Positions 11,300 through 20,252 of a stretch of DNA of 46,459 bases are shown piece after piece. Under the pieces are notes generated by a model that did not search any database, was not told where the DNA came from, and was given only the letters and a program-made list of their open reading frames with translations. Position numbers and translations under genes: made by a program. The DNA lies in contig NZ_JAAOIV010000015.1 of the NCBI RefSeq assembly GCF_011440275.1, positions 427 through 46,885 on the forward strand, written 5' to 3'. This DNA comes from Metallococcus carri. GTDB lineage: Bacteria; Actinomycetota; Actinomycetes; Actinomycetales; Dermatophilaceae. How positions within the stretch are numbered: the first letter of the stretch is position 1; every line of letters begins with the position of its first letter.

Positions 11300-11484
11300 C
11301 ACCCGCTCGCGCGGTGACCTGTGCCCGCTCGCGCGGCGATAAGTGCCCGCTGGCGGGGATCTCGTGACGTTTCGCGAGGACCTAGTGACGTTTCGCGGGG
11401 ATCTAGTGACGTTTCGCGGGGATCTAGTGACGTTTCGCGAGTAACTGGTGACGTTTCGCGGGGATTTGGTGACGTTTCGCGGGA
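11300..11484 (-). repeat. Composite repeat array, right copy (B3-A6), inverted relative to the left copy
   Basis: Three CCCGCTCGCG-type B units start at 11302, 11324 and 11346 (22-bp period). Six GTGACGTTTCGCG A units follow at 11364, 11385, 11406, 11427, 11448 and 11469 (21-bp period). Read on the minus strand from the ribonuclease stop codon, the order is A then B, the same as the left copy after guaB1. Unit 2 of both A arrays shares a CACCAGTT[C/A]CTCG spacer, and the B units align one to one, so the copies are homologous. Confidence 0.93.
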
Positions 11485-12921
11485 TTAGGCGAGGGCGAAT
11501 TCCACCTGACCGCTGGCGAGGTCGGCCTTGACCAGCCGCACCGTCACCGATGCACCGAGCGCCGCCTGACCGGTGCACCGCGCCACCACCGCGAGGTCGG
11601 TGAGCTGCACGTCGACCGCGTCCTTGCTCTGGTCCACCACGCTCGCCGCGAAGGTCTCGCCCACCCGCGCCTGCAGCACCGCGGCCTCGACGATGTCGGT
11701 CGACGCGCGTTCGGCCTGCCGGGCGCGCTGGTCGGCCTCCTTCATCACCTCGGGCAGGGTCGGCAGCGCCTCACGCACCCACGCCGGCACCTCGGCGCCG
11801 CGGGACACCGCCTCGCACACCACCAGCCCGAACCGGTCCACCAGCCGTCGCAAGGGCGCGGTCACATGCGCGTATGGCGCCGCCACCGCCGCCTGCTGCG
11901 GGTCCGCCGGGACCTGCCCGTCGAAGGCGGTGTACCCCGCTCCGCGGAACAACCCGGTCGCCTCGTGGATCAGCGCCAGGTGCTTGGGGTTGGTGCGGTC
12001 GAGCGAGCGGATGAACTCGCCATACGGCAAACCCTCCTGCCACGGCACACCGAGCGCGGCGGCCTGCCGCCGGAAGCGCGCGATCGAGTTCTGGTCGGGC
12101 GCGGGCATGGTGCGCAGGATCCCGATCTTGGCGCGCAGCATCAGGTCCGCGGCCGCCATGCCGGTCATCAGCGAGATCTGCGCGTTCCAGTCCTCGGCCG
12201 GCACCGGCGGCCGGAAGGACAACTCGTAGCGGCCGTCATCACCACGGCGCACCTCCTGCTCCGGCATCGGCAAAGAGGCGCCGCCGCGAGCCCGCTCCAA
12301 CGCGATGCGCTTCTCGCCGATCTCCTTGAGCAACATCAACGCCTCGGCCGCGGAGCCGCTGTCGATGTCACGCTGCACGCCGAGGTAGTCCAGCCGCTGT
12401 TTGCTCGACACCTTCGCCAGATAGACCTCGGCCGCAGTGGTCGTGCCGTCGGCAGCGAGCCGCAGGTCCCACACGAAGGCCGGCCGCACCTGATCCGGCA
12501 ACAGGCTCGCCGCGCCTTCGCTGAGCACCTCAGGATGCAACGGGATGCGTTCGTCCGGCAGGTAGATCGTCTCGCCGCGCTTGCGCGTCTCGGCGTCGAG
12601 TGCGCCACCCGGAGTGACATATGCCGGGACGTCCGCGATCGCATACCTCACCCGGTAACCGTCACCGTCGCGCTCGAGCCACATCGCCTGGTCGAGGTCC
12701 TTGGATCCCTCCGGGTCGATGGTGAAGAAGGGCACCGCGGTCTCGTCCCGCTCGGGCAACTGCACCGACGCCGCCGCCTGCTGTGCCTCGGCGACCGCCG
12801 CCGCGGGGTATTCGGTCGGCAGGCCCTGCTTGGCTCGCAACGCCCGCAGCGCTGCCTCGAGCGGGCCGGGGTCGGCGGAGTTGGGGTCGGCTTGCGGGGC
12901 TCGAATGGCTCGATTGCGCAT
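11485..12921 (-). CDS. RNB-domain exoribonuclease (RNase II/R family)
   Basis: A 478-residue 3'-5' exoribonuclease. FFTIDPEGSKDLDQAMWLE contains the RNB catalytic aspartates that bind magnesium, and YAHVTAPLRRLVDRFG is the conserved substrate-channel signature. It lacks the full N-terminal cold-shock and C-terminal S1 domains of E. coli RNase II/R, with only a short OB-like tail, as in other actinobacterial short RNB proteins. The ATG at 12921 is chosen because TATGGT lies 6 nt upstream (leaderless); a start 33 nt further up is less likely. It is divergent from yaaA. Confidence 0.92.
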   Translation of the reverse strand: MRNRAIRAPQADPNSADPGPLEAALRALRAKQGLPTEYPAAAVAEAQQAAASVQLPERDETAVPFFTIDPEGSKDLDQAMWLERDGDGYRVRYAIADVPAYVTPGGALDAETRKRGETIYLPDERIPLHPEVLSEGAASLLPDQVRPAFVWDLRLAADGTTTAAEVYLAKVSSKQRLDYLGVQRDIDSGSAAEALMLLKEIGEKRIALERARGGASLPMPEQEVRRGDDGRYELSFRPPVPAEDWNAQISLMTGMAAADLMLRAKIGILRTMPAPDQNSIARFRRQAAALGVPWQEGLPYGEFIRSLDRTNPKHLALIHEATGLFRGAGYTAFDGQVPADPQQAAVAAPYAHVTAPLRRLVDRFGLVVCEAVSRGAEVPAWVREALPTLPEVMKEADQRARQAERASTDIVEAAVLQARVGETFAASVVDQSKDAVDVQLTDLAVVARCTGQAALGASVTVRLVKADLASGQVEFALA

Positions 12922-12927
12922 GTCGCC

Positions 12928-12965
12928 ACCATAGGGAACCGCCCCATCGACCACGTGACTATCCT
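12928..12965. promoter_or_regulatory. Divergent leaderless promoters (RNB ribonuclease and yaaA)
   Basis: TATGGT on the minus strand (12933-12928) is 6 nt before the ribonuclease ATG. TATCCT on the plus strand (12960-12965) is 6 nt before the yaaA GTG. The two start codons are 50 bp apart. Confidence 0.5.
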
Positions 12966-12971
12966 CTCGGC

Positions 12972-13715
12972 GTGCTCATCCTGCTTCCGCCGTCGGAGAC
13001 GAAATGCGCTGCGACGCGGGGCCGTCCGCTCGACCTTGCCCGCCTCTCCTCCCCCGAACTCACCAACGCCCGCTCCGCGGTGATCGACGCGCTGACCGCG
13101 GTGAGCGCCCGAGACGACGCCTGCGAGGTGCTCGGCGTGAGCCCGGGAGTCATCGACCAGGTCCGTGCGAACCTGCGGCTGCGTGCGGCGCCGGCCGCTC
13201 CCGCGGAGCGGGTCTACGACGGTGTGCTGTATGACGCGCTCGGCCTCACCACCCTGCACGGCACCGCGTTGCGGCGCGCCCGGCGACAGGTCGTCGTCCA
13301 GTCGGCGTTGTTCGGCGCGCTGCGTCCGGGCGACCGCGTCCCGGCATACCGGCTGTCGATGGGCACCCACCTGCCGCCCCTCGGGCCGCTCGCGTCCTTC
13401 TGGCGCGACCCGCTGGCCGCGCCGATGCGCGCGGCCGCCTCCGCCGGACCGATCCTGGACTGCCGGTCCTCGACGTATGCCGCCGCGTGGCAGCCCCCAG
13501 CCGATCTCGCCGACCGCTGGGTGCAGGTGCGGGTGCCCGGGGCGACGCACATGGCCAAGCACACCCGCGGTCTGGTGGCACGCGCCCTGCTGGAGCTTGA
13601 CGGCACGGTGCGGCGCGTGCGTGAACTGCCCGAGGCACTCGAGGGCTTCGAGACCGCCCTCACCCCGCCCGCGCGCCCCGGCCGCGCCTGGGTGCTCGAC
13701 GCGAGCGTGCGATGA
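12972..13715 (+). CDS. yaaA: YaaA-family peroxide stress protein
   Basis: A 247-residue protein with the family hallmark N-terminus LILLPPSETKC and the internal LYDALGL, SALFGALRPGDRVPAYRLSMG and WKDPL-like FWRDPL segments. YaaA lowers intracellular free iron during hydrogen peroxide stress in E. coli and has a DNA-binding fold. The GTG at 12972 is supported by the conserved N-terminus and a TATCCT hexamer 6 nt upstream. The stop overlaps the next gene's start (ATGA at 13712-13715). Confidence 0.9.
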   Translation: MLILLPPSETKCAATRGRPLDLARLSSPELTNARSAVIDALTAVSARDDACEVLGVSPGVIDQVRANLRLRAAPAAPAERVYDGVLYDALGLTTLHGTALRRARRQVVVQSALFGALRPGDRVPAYRLSMGTHLPPLGPLASFWRDPLAAPMRAAASAGPILDCRSSTYAAAWQPPADLADRWVQVRVPGATHMAKHTRGLVARALLELDGTVRRVRELPEALEGFETALTPPARPGRAWVLDASVR

Positions 13716-14758
13716 CCGAGGTGACGCTGGCCCGGGAAGGGTCGGTGCTCCTCTTCCTCGTCGCGATCACGGTGGTCGCCGAAATCGCCCAGCTGGCAGG
13801 CGTTTTCGATGTGGCGGCACACTGGGCTGCTCGGGCCGCCCGTGGCCGGGCCGGGGTGTTGTGGGCGCTCATCGTCGCACTCTCTATCGGCTGCACGGTC
13901 GTGCTCAGCCTGGACACCACCGCGGTGCTGCTGACGCCGATCGTGCTGTCGGTCGCGGCCCAGGCCGGCCTGCCCCCACGGCTTTTCGCCCTGACGACCG
14001 TGTGGCTGGCCAACACCGGGTCACTACTCCTGCCCGTCTCCAATCTGACGAATCTGCTTGCGCTGCACCGATTTTCGTCGACCTCGGTCTATCTGGAACG
14101 GATGTGGCTGCCGGCGTTGGCGTGCATCGGGATCACCGTCGGCTATCTCGCGGCACTGCACCATCGAGATGTGCGCCGGCGCTACGAGCACGGCCCGCGG
14201 CCGGTGATCCGCGACCGGACCCTGCTCGTCGTCGCGGCCGTGGTGTGCGCCGCGCTGGCGCCGTGCTTCGTCGCCGGCATCACCCCGGCCATCCCGGCCA
14301 CGGTCGCGGCGGTCATCCTGATCGCCGTGGTCTGGGCGCGCGACCGGCGCCTGTTGCGGCGCATCGAGGTGCCCTGGCAGATGGTGCTCGGTGCCGCGGC
14401 CCTGTTCATCGTCGTCGACTACCTCGGTCCGCATGGCCTGACCGGCCTGGCCCGCGCGATGCTCGGCTCGGGCGACGAGTGGCGCACCGCAGCGGTATCC
14501 GCGTTGTGCGCCAACGTGATCAACAATCTCCCGGCCTATCTCGCGCTCGAACCCGCCGCCTCGACCCACGCCCTCGCGAGCGTCCTGGTCGGCGTCAACG
14601 CCGGCTCGATCGTGACGCCGTGGGGTTCGCTCGCCACGCTGCTGTGGCTGGGCCGTTGCCGTCGCGCGGGCGTGCCCTTCTCCCCCCTGCGGTATGCCGG
14701 GCTCAGTGCCGGGCTGGCCGTGCTGCTTCTCCTCGCCGTGCCGCTGACCCTGGGCTGA
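13712..14758 (+). CDS. ArsB/NhaD-SLC13-type ion transporter
   Basis: A 348-residue integral membrane protein of the ion-transporter superfamily. The two pseudo-symmetric signature loops are LDTTAVLLTPIVLSVA (about residues 66-81), followed by SNLTNLLALHRF, and CANVINNLPAYLAL with GVNAGSIVTPWGSLATLLW in the second half. These match arsenite/dicarboxylate/Na+ transporters. At 348 residues it is shorter than typical ArsB (about 420), apparently with a shortened N-terminus. It is translationally coupled to yaaA. The substrate is not assignable; no ars genes are adjacent. Confidence 0.82.
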   Translation: MTEVTLAREGSVLLFLVAITVVAEIAQLAGVFDVAAHWAARAARGRAGVLWALIVALSIGCTVVLSLDTTAVLLTPIVLSVAAQAGLPPRLFALTTVWLANTGSLLLPVSNLTNLLALHRFSSTSVYLERMWLPALACIGITVGYLAALHHRDVRRRYEHGPRPVIRDRTLLVVAAVVCAALAPCFVAGITPAIPATVAAVILIAVVWARDRRLLRRIEVPWQMVLGAAALFIVVDYLGPHGLTGLARAMLGSGDEWRTAAVSALCANVINNLPAYLALEPAASTHALASVLVGVNAGSIVTPWGSLATLLWLGRCRRAGVPFSPLRYAGLSAGLAVLLLLAVPLTLG

Positions 14759-14767
14759 CCGATCGGC

Positions 14768-15565
14768 TCACCACCACGCGTGGTAGTGGTGCACCGGGCC
14801 GTGACCGTGGCCGATCTCCAGCTCGTCGGCGCGGCGCAGCGCCTCGCTGAGATAGGCCTTGGCGTCGGTGACGGCGGCCACCCAGTCGGCGCGCTGCGGT
14901 CGCAACGCGGCGATGGCCGCCGACAGCGTGCACCCGGTGCCGTGGGTGTTCTTCGTCGTCACCCGCGGTGCGGTGAGGCGATGGGTCGCGCCGTCGATCG
15001 CCAGCAGGTCCACCGACTCCTCACCGTCGGCGTGGCCGCCCTTGAGCAGCACGCCAGGGGCGAGGTGGGCGAGCGAGGCGAGCTGCGCCGCCATACCGGC
15101 TTCGTCGTCAACTTCCTTCTGCCCCAACAGATCTGCCGCCTCCGGCAGGTTGGGCGTGACGAGATCGACCAGCGGCAGCAGCTCGTCGCGCAGGGCCGCG
15201 ACGGCTTCCGGGGCGAGCAACCGGTGGCCGCTCTTGGCGACCATCACCGGGTCGAGCACGACATAGCGAGCCGGCCGCCCGCGCAACACCTCAGCCACCA
15301 CCCGGATCGTCGCCGCGTCACCGAGCATCCCGATCTTCAGCGCGTCGACCCGCACGTCGGCGAGCAGATTCTCCAGCTGCAGCCGGACAAAATCGGGCGC
15401 CAGCTGCTCGAAGCCCGCCACGCCCTGGGTGTTCTGCGCGACCACCGCGGTGATCACGCTCGTGCCGAAGGCACCCAGCGCGCCGAAGGTCTTCAGGTCG
15501 GCACTCGTGCCCGCTCCACCGCTCGGGTCGGTGCCGGCGATGGTCAGCGCGACCGGCGGCTTCAC
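14768..15565 (-). CDS. thiD: Hydroxymethylpyrimidine / phosphomethylpyrimidine kinase
   Basis: A 265-residue ribokinase-fold enzyme that phosphorylates HMP twice for thiamin synthesis. The N-terminus [14 protein letters not shown], central [14 protein letters not shown] and the anion-hole motif [16 protein letters not shown] (catalytic Asp replaced in position by the GTGC loop Cys, as in ThiD) identify it. The GTG start at 15565 overlaps the upstream permease stop as GTGA, so translation is coupled. It is the second gene of a TPP-riboswitch operon. The C-terminus is His/Trp-rich ([11 protein letters not shown]). Confidence 0.94.
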   Translation of the reverse strand: MKPPVALTIAGTDPSGGAGTSADLKTFGALGAFGTSVITAVVAQNTQGVAGFEQLAPDFVRLQLENLLADVRVDALKIGMLGDAATIRVVAEVLRGRPARYVVLDPVMVAKSGHRLLAPEAVAALRDELLPLVDLVTPNLPEAADLLGQKEVDDEAGMAAQLASLAHLAPGVLLKGGHADGEESVDLLAIDGATHRLTAPRVTTKNTHGTGCTLSAAIAALRPQRADWVAAVTDAKAYLSEALRRADELEIGHGHGPVHHYHAWW

Positions 15566-16947
15566 GATGGCCGGCCCGCCTCGACCGGCTCGCCGGCTGC
15601 CTCCGGGCGTACCTCGCCGGCCGGCTCGACCCGGCGGCCGCCGACGACCTCCACCAGCATCGTCACCAGCCCGGCGATGACGAAGGAGATCACCGAGGCG
15701 CTCATCCACTGGTTCTGCGGGATGTGCAGCCACCCGGCCGCGTTGGTCCAGAAGGTCGCCCAGCCGGCGACCTCGCCCGGGTAGACCAGCTGGTATGCCG
15801 CGATGCCCACGAGCCACGGCAGCAGCATCCACGGCCGCGAGGGAGCGTCCTCGCCGAGGTCCCAGCGCTGCTTGCCGCCGAAGATGAAGTAGTCGACCAG
15901 CAGCACCGCGGTCAGCGGCACGAACACCGAGCCGATCAGGCTGAGGAAGGAGGCGTAGTTGTCGATATTCACCGCGAGCGCCAGCAGGGTCACCACCAGG
16001 CCGATGACGACGGCCATCGGGCGGCGATCCCAGCCGGGGCGCAGGTTCTGCGCCGACACGGTGGTGGAGTACACGTTGACGAAGGACTGGTCGGTCTCGC
16101 GCGCGGTCAGCACGAAGAAGCACACCGTGCCGAGCGGCACCGCGAGGAAGGCCGCGAACACCTTGCCGGTGTCGCCGCCCATCGTCACGAGCGCCAGCAG
16201 ACCCACGGTGTAGCAGGCGATCTGCGTCACGGCATACCCGATGAAGGTGCCCCAGAAGCCGGCCCGGGGGCTGCGCGAGTGGCGGGCGTAATCGGCCACG
16301 ACCGGCACCCATGAGACCGACACCGCGATCGTATAGTCGACGGCGATGGAGAAGCCGTCCCAGCCACCGCCGGGCACCGACGGCAGGTGCGTGCCGAGGC
16401 GAATCCCCAAGTAGGCCAAGGTGATCACCACGAGGATGGTCACATACCGCCGCAGCACCTTGATCCACCGCAGGGGGTAGAGCGCGAGCAGCGTCGACAC
16501 GACTCCGGCGATGATCACGACCAGCGCGGTCGGCACCGACGGCCACATCTGGTGCATCGCGGCCGCGATCGTCACCAGCTCGAAGACGCCCCACCCGATG
16601 AGCTGGAAGATGTTGAGCACACTCGGCAGCCACGACAGCCGGGTGCCGAAGAGGCCGCGCAGCAGCACCATCGCCGGCTGCCCGGTGCGCGCGCCCGGCA
16701 CGCCGGCGAGGGCCACGGCCGCCGTCCCGATGAGGGTGCCGACGACGGTGGCGAGCAGCGCGGCGCCCAGGCTGAGCGCGCGCTTGGGGTCCTCGGTCGG
16801 CTGCCAGACGGTGATCGCGCCGGTGAAGCCGAGCAGGCTGATGCCCAGGTTGCCCCACATGCCCATCTGGTCGAAGAAGCCGAGGGTGCGAGGAGCCTTC
16901 TCCCGCAAGGTGGTCGGAGCTTCGTGCTGTTCCACGACGGCAGTCAT
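15562..16947 (-). CDS. cytX: NCS1 cytosine/HMP permease (CytX-like)
   Basis: A 461-residue, 12-TM permease of the nucleobase:cation symporter-1 family. Features include [15 protein letters not shown] in TM1, [11 protein letters not shown] in TM2-3, and [14 protein letters not shown] around TM6. Location behind a TPP riboswitch and coupling to thiD indicates uptake of hydroxymethylpyrimidine or a related pyrimidine rather than cytosine itself. The symbol is inferred from this context. The ATG at 16947 follows GGAAGGAAGG, part of or next to the riboswitch 3' end. Confidence 0.88.
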   Translation of the reverse strand: MTAVVEQHEAPTTLREKAPRTLGFFDQMGMWGNLGISLLGFTGAITVWQPTEDPKRALSLGAALLATVVGTLIGTAAVALAGVPGARTGQPAMVLLRGLFGTRLSWLPSVLNIFQLIGWGVFELVTIAAAMHQMWPSVPTALVVIIAGVVSTLLALYPLRWIKVLRRYVTILVVITLAYLGIRLGTHLPSVPGGGWDGFSIAVDYTIAVSVSWVPVVADYARHSRSPRAGFWGTFIGYAVTQIACYTVGLLALVTMGGDTGKVFAAFLAVPLGTVCFFVLTARETDQSFVNVYSTTVSAQNLRPGWDRRPMAVVIGLVVTLLALAVNIDNYASFLSLIGSVFVPLTAVLLVDYFIFGGKQRWDLGEDAPSRPWMLLPWLVGIAAYQLVYPGEVAGWATFWTNAAGWLHIPQNQWMSASVISFVIAGLVTMLVEVVGGRRVEPAGEVRPEAAGEPVEAGRPS

Positions 16948-16956
16948 TGCAGCCTT

Positions 16957-17045
16957 CCTTCCTACGCCGGCATTACCCGGTCAGGTTCAAGCGGTCGGCA
17001 GTGGCACCTGCCCTCTCAGCCCGGTCCGATCCGAGCTCCCGCGGT
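16957..17045 (-). ncRNA. TPP riboswitch (THI element)
   Basis: On the minus strand the core is CTGAGAGGG in the pyrimidine-binding helix, followed by CCGCTTGAACCTGACCGGG in the pyrophosphate-binding arm and a GGCGTAGGAAGG 3' end. These are the conserved THI-box segments. It sits directly before the permease-thiD operon. The GGAAGG overlap with the ribosome site suggests translational control, and no clear terminator is visible. Thiamin pyrophosphate binding would repress both genes. Confidence 0.95.
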
Positions 17046-17059
17046 GTTGTGTGTCCGAC

Positions 17060-17065
17060 AGGCTA
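17060..17065 (-). promoter_or_regulatory. Probable -10 of the TPP riboswitch operon
   Basis: TAGCCT (17065-17060) is placed about 15-20 nt before the first riboswitch helix, consistent with transcription starting just upstream of the aptamer. Confidence 0.35.
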
Positions 17066-17141
17066 ACAGTGCCGTTCGGCGTGATCGACGAGGTGGGGCT
17101 GTGGCAGGTTCCTGGTAGGAGCGCAGCGACTGGCCGGGAAG

Positions 17142-18341
17142 CTAACGCAGCCGCTGGCCCAGCGCGCGAGTGATGTCCGCCACCAGGTCCTCGGCGTCCT
17201 CCAGGCCGACCGAGATGCGCAGCACGCCGTCGGTGATGCCGATGGCCAGCCGGGCCTCCTCACCCATCCGCCGGTGCGTGGTCGTGGCCGGGTGCGTGAT
17301 GAGCGATTTGGAGTCACCGAGGTTGTTGGAGATGTCCACCAACTGCAGGGCGTTCATCAGCGCGAAGGCCTCGGCCTTGCCGCCGTCGAGTTCGAAGGTC
17401 ACCACCGTGCCGCCGCCGGACATCTGGCGCCGGGCGAGGTCGTACTGCGGGTGGGAGGCAAGGAAGGGATACCAGACCGTCCGCACCGCCGGATGGGCCT
17501 GCAGCGCCTCGGCGACGACGAGCGCCGACCGGGCCTGCTGCTCCACGCGCAGCCGCATCGTCTCCAGCCCCTTGACGAGCACCCAGGCGTTGAAGGGCGA
17601 CATCGAGGGGCCGGTATGCCGGATGAGGTTCTGCACCGGGCCGTCGATGTAGTCCGCCGGCCCGAGGATCGCACCGCCGAGCACCCGGCCCTGGCCGTCG
17701 ATGTGCTTGGTCGCCGAGTAGACGACGATGTCGGCGCCGAGGTCGAGCGGCCGCGAGAAGACCGGGGTGCCGAAGACATTGTCGACCACCACCTGGGCGC
17801 CGGCGGCATGCGCCAGCTCGCAGACCGCCGCGATGTCCACCAGCTCCTGCATCGGGTTGCTCGGCGTCTCGAAGAAGACCGCGGTGGTCGGCTGGGACAA
17901 CGCCTGCCGCCACTGGTCCAGGTCCGGGCCGTCGACGAAGACCGTCTCGACGCCCCAGCGCGGGAGGATCTCATCGAGGATGACGAAGCACGAGCCGAAG
18001 AGCCCGCGCGCGGCCACCACCCGGTCGCCGTTGCCCAGCAGGGCGGCGAGCGCGGTGAACACCGCGCCCATCCCGCTGCCGGTCGCCATACAGGCTTCGG
18101 CTCCCTCGAGCGCGCGCAGGCGTTCCTCGAAGACCGCGACCGTGGGGTTGCCGTAACGGCTGTAGACATAGCGGTCCACATCGCCCTTGAAGGCGGCCTC
18201 GGCCTCTTCGGCGGTCGCATAGACGAAGCCGGAGGTCAGGTAGAGCGCCTCGGCGGTCTCCTCGAAACCGCTGCGCGCCAGGCCCGCCCGCACGGCGAGG
18301 GTGTCCGGTGACAGGTCGTTCACGGCATCCGAGCCTGCCAC
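17142..18341 (-). CDS. metZ: O-succinylhomoserine sulfhydrylase (Cys/Met metabolism PLP enzyme)
   Basis: A 399-residue PLP enzyme making homocysteine from activated homoserine and sulfide. PLP Lys212 is in YSATKHIDGQGRV, and SRYGNPT plus GSGMGAVF are typical of the gamma-family. Overall it resembles MetZ (Rv0391 type). Cystathionine gamma-synthase is an alternative that motifs alone cannot exclude. The GTG start at 18341 lies 1 nt after the stop of the RNase H/phosphatase gene, so the two are co-translated or at least co-transcribed. Confidence 0.9.
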   Translation of the reverse strand: MAGSDAVNDLSPDTLAVRAGLARSGFEETAEALYLTSGFVYATAEEAEAAFKGDVDRYVYSRYGNPTVAVFEERLRALEGAEACMATGSGMGAVFTALAALLGNGDRVVAARGLFGSCFVILDEILPRWGVETVFVDGPDLDQWRQALSQPTTAVFFETPSNPMQELVDIAAVCELAHAAGAQVVVDNVFGTPVFSRPLDLGADIVVYSATKHIDGQGRVLGGAILGPADYIDGPVQNLIRHTGPSMSPFNAWVLVKGLETMRLRVEQQARSALVVAEALQAHPAVRTVWYPFLASHPQYDLARRQMSGGGTVVTFELDGGKAEAFALMNALQLVDISNNLGDSKSLITHPATTTHRRMGEEARLAIGITDGVLRISVGLEDAEDLVADITRALGQRLR

Positions 18342-18342
18342 G

Positions 18343-19473
18343 TCAGCCCCGCAGATGATGGGTGTCGTTGAGATGTGAGATGTGGCTGTGCCGCCCCGGC
18401 CAGACGGTCAGCACGGTCAGCGAGGCCGGCTCGCCGGCGAGCGTCCAGATCCGCTCCATCGACAGGCCGAGCAGGTCGGCGAGGATGGCCAGGATCGGTT
18501 TGCGGTGGCTGACGATCACGACCGCCTCACCGGGCCCGGCCGAGCCAATGATCTGGCGGTATGCCGACAGCACCCGTTCGGTCAGCTCCCGGTGCGTCTC
18601 CGCCCCCTCGACCCGAAAGTCCGGCTCGGTGCGAAAACGCTGCAGTTTCAACGGTTCTCGCTGGTGGATCTCCTTGACCGACTGGCCGTCCCAGACCCCG
18701 AAGCTCTGCTCCTCCAGGTCCGGCAGGTACGTCGGCGTGAGCCCCAGCTCGCGGGCGATCGGCGCGGCCGTGCTGCGGGTGCGCGCGAGCGGGGAGACGA
18801 AGATCCGCGCGGCACCCTCGGGCAGATGAGCCCGTATGCCGACCGCGGCGGCTTCTGCTTGCGCGCACCCGGTTTCGTTGAGATCGGGATTGGCGCCACC
18901 GCGGCCGTCCAGCTTGCCCTGCTCGGTGAAATCGGTGACACCGTGGCGCACCAGCACCACCCGGATCGGTGCGGTGGGGGCATCCAGGTCCGGCTCACCC
19001 TGGGTGGCCCCCTCCTGCGGGGCCGCGGCAGCAGATGCGCGCCAGGCGTCGGTGCGCACCGTTCGGCCGTCCATGCCGTCATTGGACAGCTTGTCGGCGG
19101 CCTTGTTCTGCGCACGCGGCACCCAGGTCCAGCGGATCGATCCACCAGCGGCCCGGCGGGCCTGCACCAGCTGCTGGGCGGTCAGCGCGAGCCGCTTCAT
19201 GTCCTCGTGCTTGATCTTCCAGCGGCCGGCCATCTGCTCGATGACCAGCTTGGAGTCCATCCGCACCTCGAGATCGGCGGCCGGGTCGATCTCGGCGGCG
19301 GCTTCGAGTCCGGCGATCAACCCGGAATATTCGGCGACATTGTTGCTGACCTTGCCCAGCGGTTCGGCGCGCTCGGCGAGCACCGCACCGTCGGCGTCGC
19401 GCACCAGGGCGCCATACCCGCCGACGCCGGGATTACCGCGCGAACCCCCGTCGGCCTCGACGACCAGGCTCAC
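18343..19473 (-). CDS. Bifunctional RNase H / histidine (acid) phosphatase
   Basis: A 376-residue fusion. The N-terminal ribonuclease HI domain (1-140) shows VVEADGGSRGNPG, NNVAEYSGLIAGL and MDSKLVIEQM carrying the acidic catalytic residues. A linker of about 30 residues leads to a histidine phosphatase domain (about 168-376) with VLVRHGVTDF and IVSHRKPI. It matches the Rv2228c type, in which the RNase H half degrades RNA-DNA hybrids and the second half acts as an alpha-ribazole/acid phosphatase. The GTG at 19473 overlaps the upstream stop (GTGA). Confidence 0.93.
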   Translation of the reverse strand: MSLVVEADGGSRGNPGVGGYGALVRDADGAVLAERAEPLGKVSNNVAEYSGLIAGLEAAAEIDPAADLEVRMDSKLVIEQMAGRWKIKHEDMKRLALTAQQLVQARRAAGGSIRWTWVPRAQNKAADKLSNDGMDGRTVRTDAWRASAAAAPQEGATQGEPDLDAPTAPIRVVLVRHGVTDFTEQGKLDGRGGANPDLNETGCAQAEAAAVGIRAHLPEGAARIFVSPLARTRSTAAPIARELGLTPTYLPDLEEQSFGVWDGQSVKEIHQREPLKLQRFRTEPDFRVEGAETHRELTERVLSAYRQIIGSAGPGEAVVIVSHRKPILAILADLLGLSMERIWTLAGEPASLTVLTVWPGRHSHISHLNDTHHLRG

Positions 19474-20207
19474 AGGCCCGACTCGGGGGTGCGCACGATG
19501 ATCCGGCGGCACTCCTCGTGCCGCAGCACCTCGTCCTCTGGCGCGGCCTTCACCCGGGCGAGTTCGGCGGCGTCGAGTTCGAGGCCGCAGCCACCGCAGC
19601 GGCGCGCCTGCAGCGCGGCGGCGGCGGTGCCGAGTTGCTCGCGCAGCTTCTCGTAGAACGCCAGCAATTCCTGCCCGAGCCCCGGTGCCACCTGGTTGCG
19701 TTCCGCCGAGACCCGCTGCTGCTCGGTGTCGAGTTCGGCCAGCTGGGTGTCGCGGTCGGTGGTGAGTTGCTCGACCTTGGCCGCCGCGGCGGTGGCGGCC
19801 TTCTCGCGTGCGGCCAGGTCGGAGCGCAGCGACTCGGCCCGCTCCATGACCTCCAGCTCGATGTCCTCCAGCTCCGACTGCCGCCGCTGGAGGGTCTCCA
19901 GCTCGTGCTGCAGGCTCTGCAACTCCTTGGCGGTGCCGGTGCCCGCGTCCAGGCGGGCCCGGTCGCGGTCCTCACGATCGCGCACCTGCTGCACGTCGGC
20001 CTCGGCCTTGGTGATCTCGCGCTCGACATCGGCGACGGCCGTGCGGGCGAGCACGACGTCTTCCTCCAGCGTGGTCTGGCGGGCGGTGGCCGCCTCAAGC
20101 TGCGCCAGCACCGGCAGCGTGCGCCGCTTGTGCGCGACCTGCGCGAGTTTGGTGTCCAGCGCCTGCAGGTCGAGCAGGCGCAGCTGCTTGCTCGGATCGG
20201 CCTTCAT
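19470..20207 (-). CDS. Coiled-coil zinc-ribbon protein (Rv2229c/CdsZ-like)
   Basis: A 245-residue protein with a long antiparallel coiled coil (about residues 25-180, heptad-rich in Leu/Glu/Arg) and a C-terminal zinc ribbon. The ribbon reads CGGC, then HEEC near the C-terminus, where most homologues have CxxC; the set here is therefore C-C-H-C. Family members are encoded next to RNase H/phosphatase and Nif3, as here. The ATG at 20207 has GGGAG 7 nt upstream; a GTG 27 nt further up is possible. Confidence 0.85.
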   Translation of the reverse strand: MKADPSKQLRLLDLQALDTKLAQVAHKRRTLPVLAQLEAATARQTTLEEDVVLARTAVADVEREITKAEADVQQVRDREDRDRARLDAGTGTAKELQSLQHELETLQRRQSELEDIELEVMERAESLRSDLAAREKAATAAAAKVEQLTTDRDTQLAELDTEQQRVSAERNQVAPGLGQELLAFYEKLREQLGTAAAALQARRCGGCGLELDAAELARVKAAPEDEVLRHEECRRIIVRTPESGL

Positions 20208-20252
20208 TCCATGGCTCCCATCGCCCGTCTTCACTTTTTTGCGGCGCGCCGC

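Noticed and set aside
10658-11484. CRISPR array around rnpB
   Set aside because: Units are only 21-22 bp in total and intervals are 8-10 bp and partly conserved, too short for spacers.
14768-16947. Cytosine permease/deaminase (codBA) operon
   Set aside because: The partner gene is thiD and the leader is a TPP riboswitch, so a thiamin-precursor role fits better.
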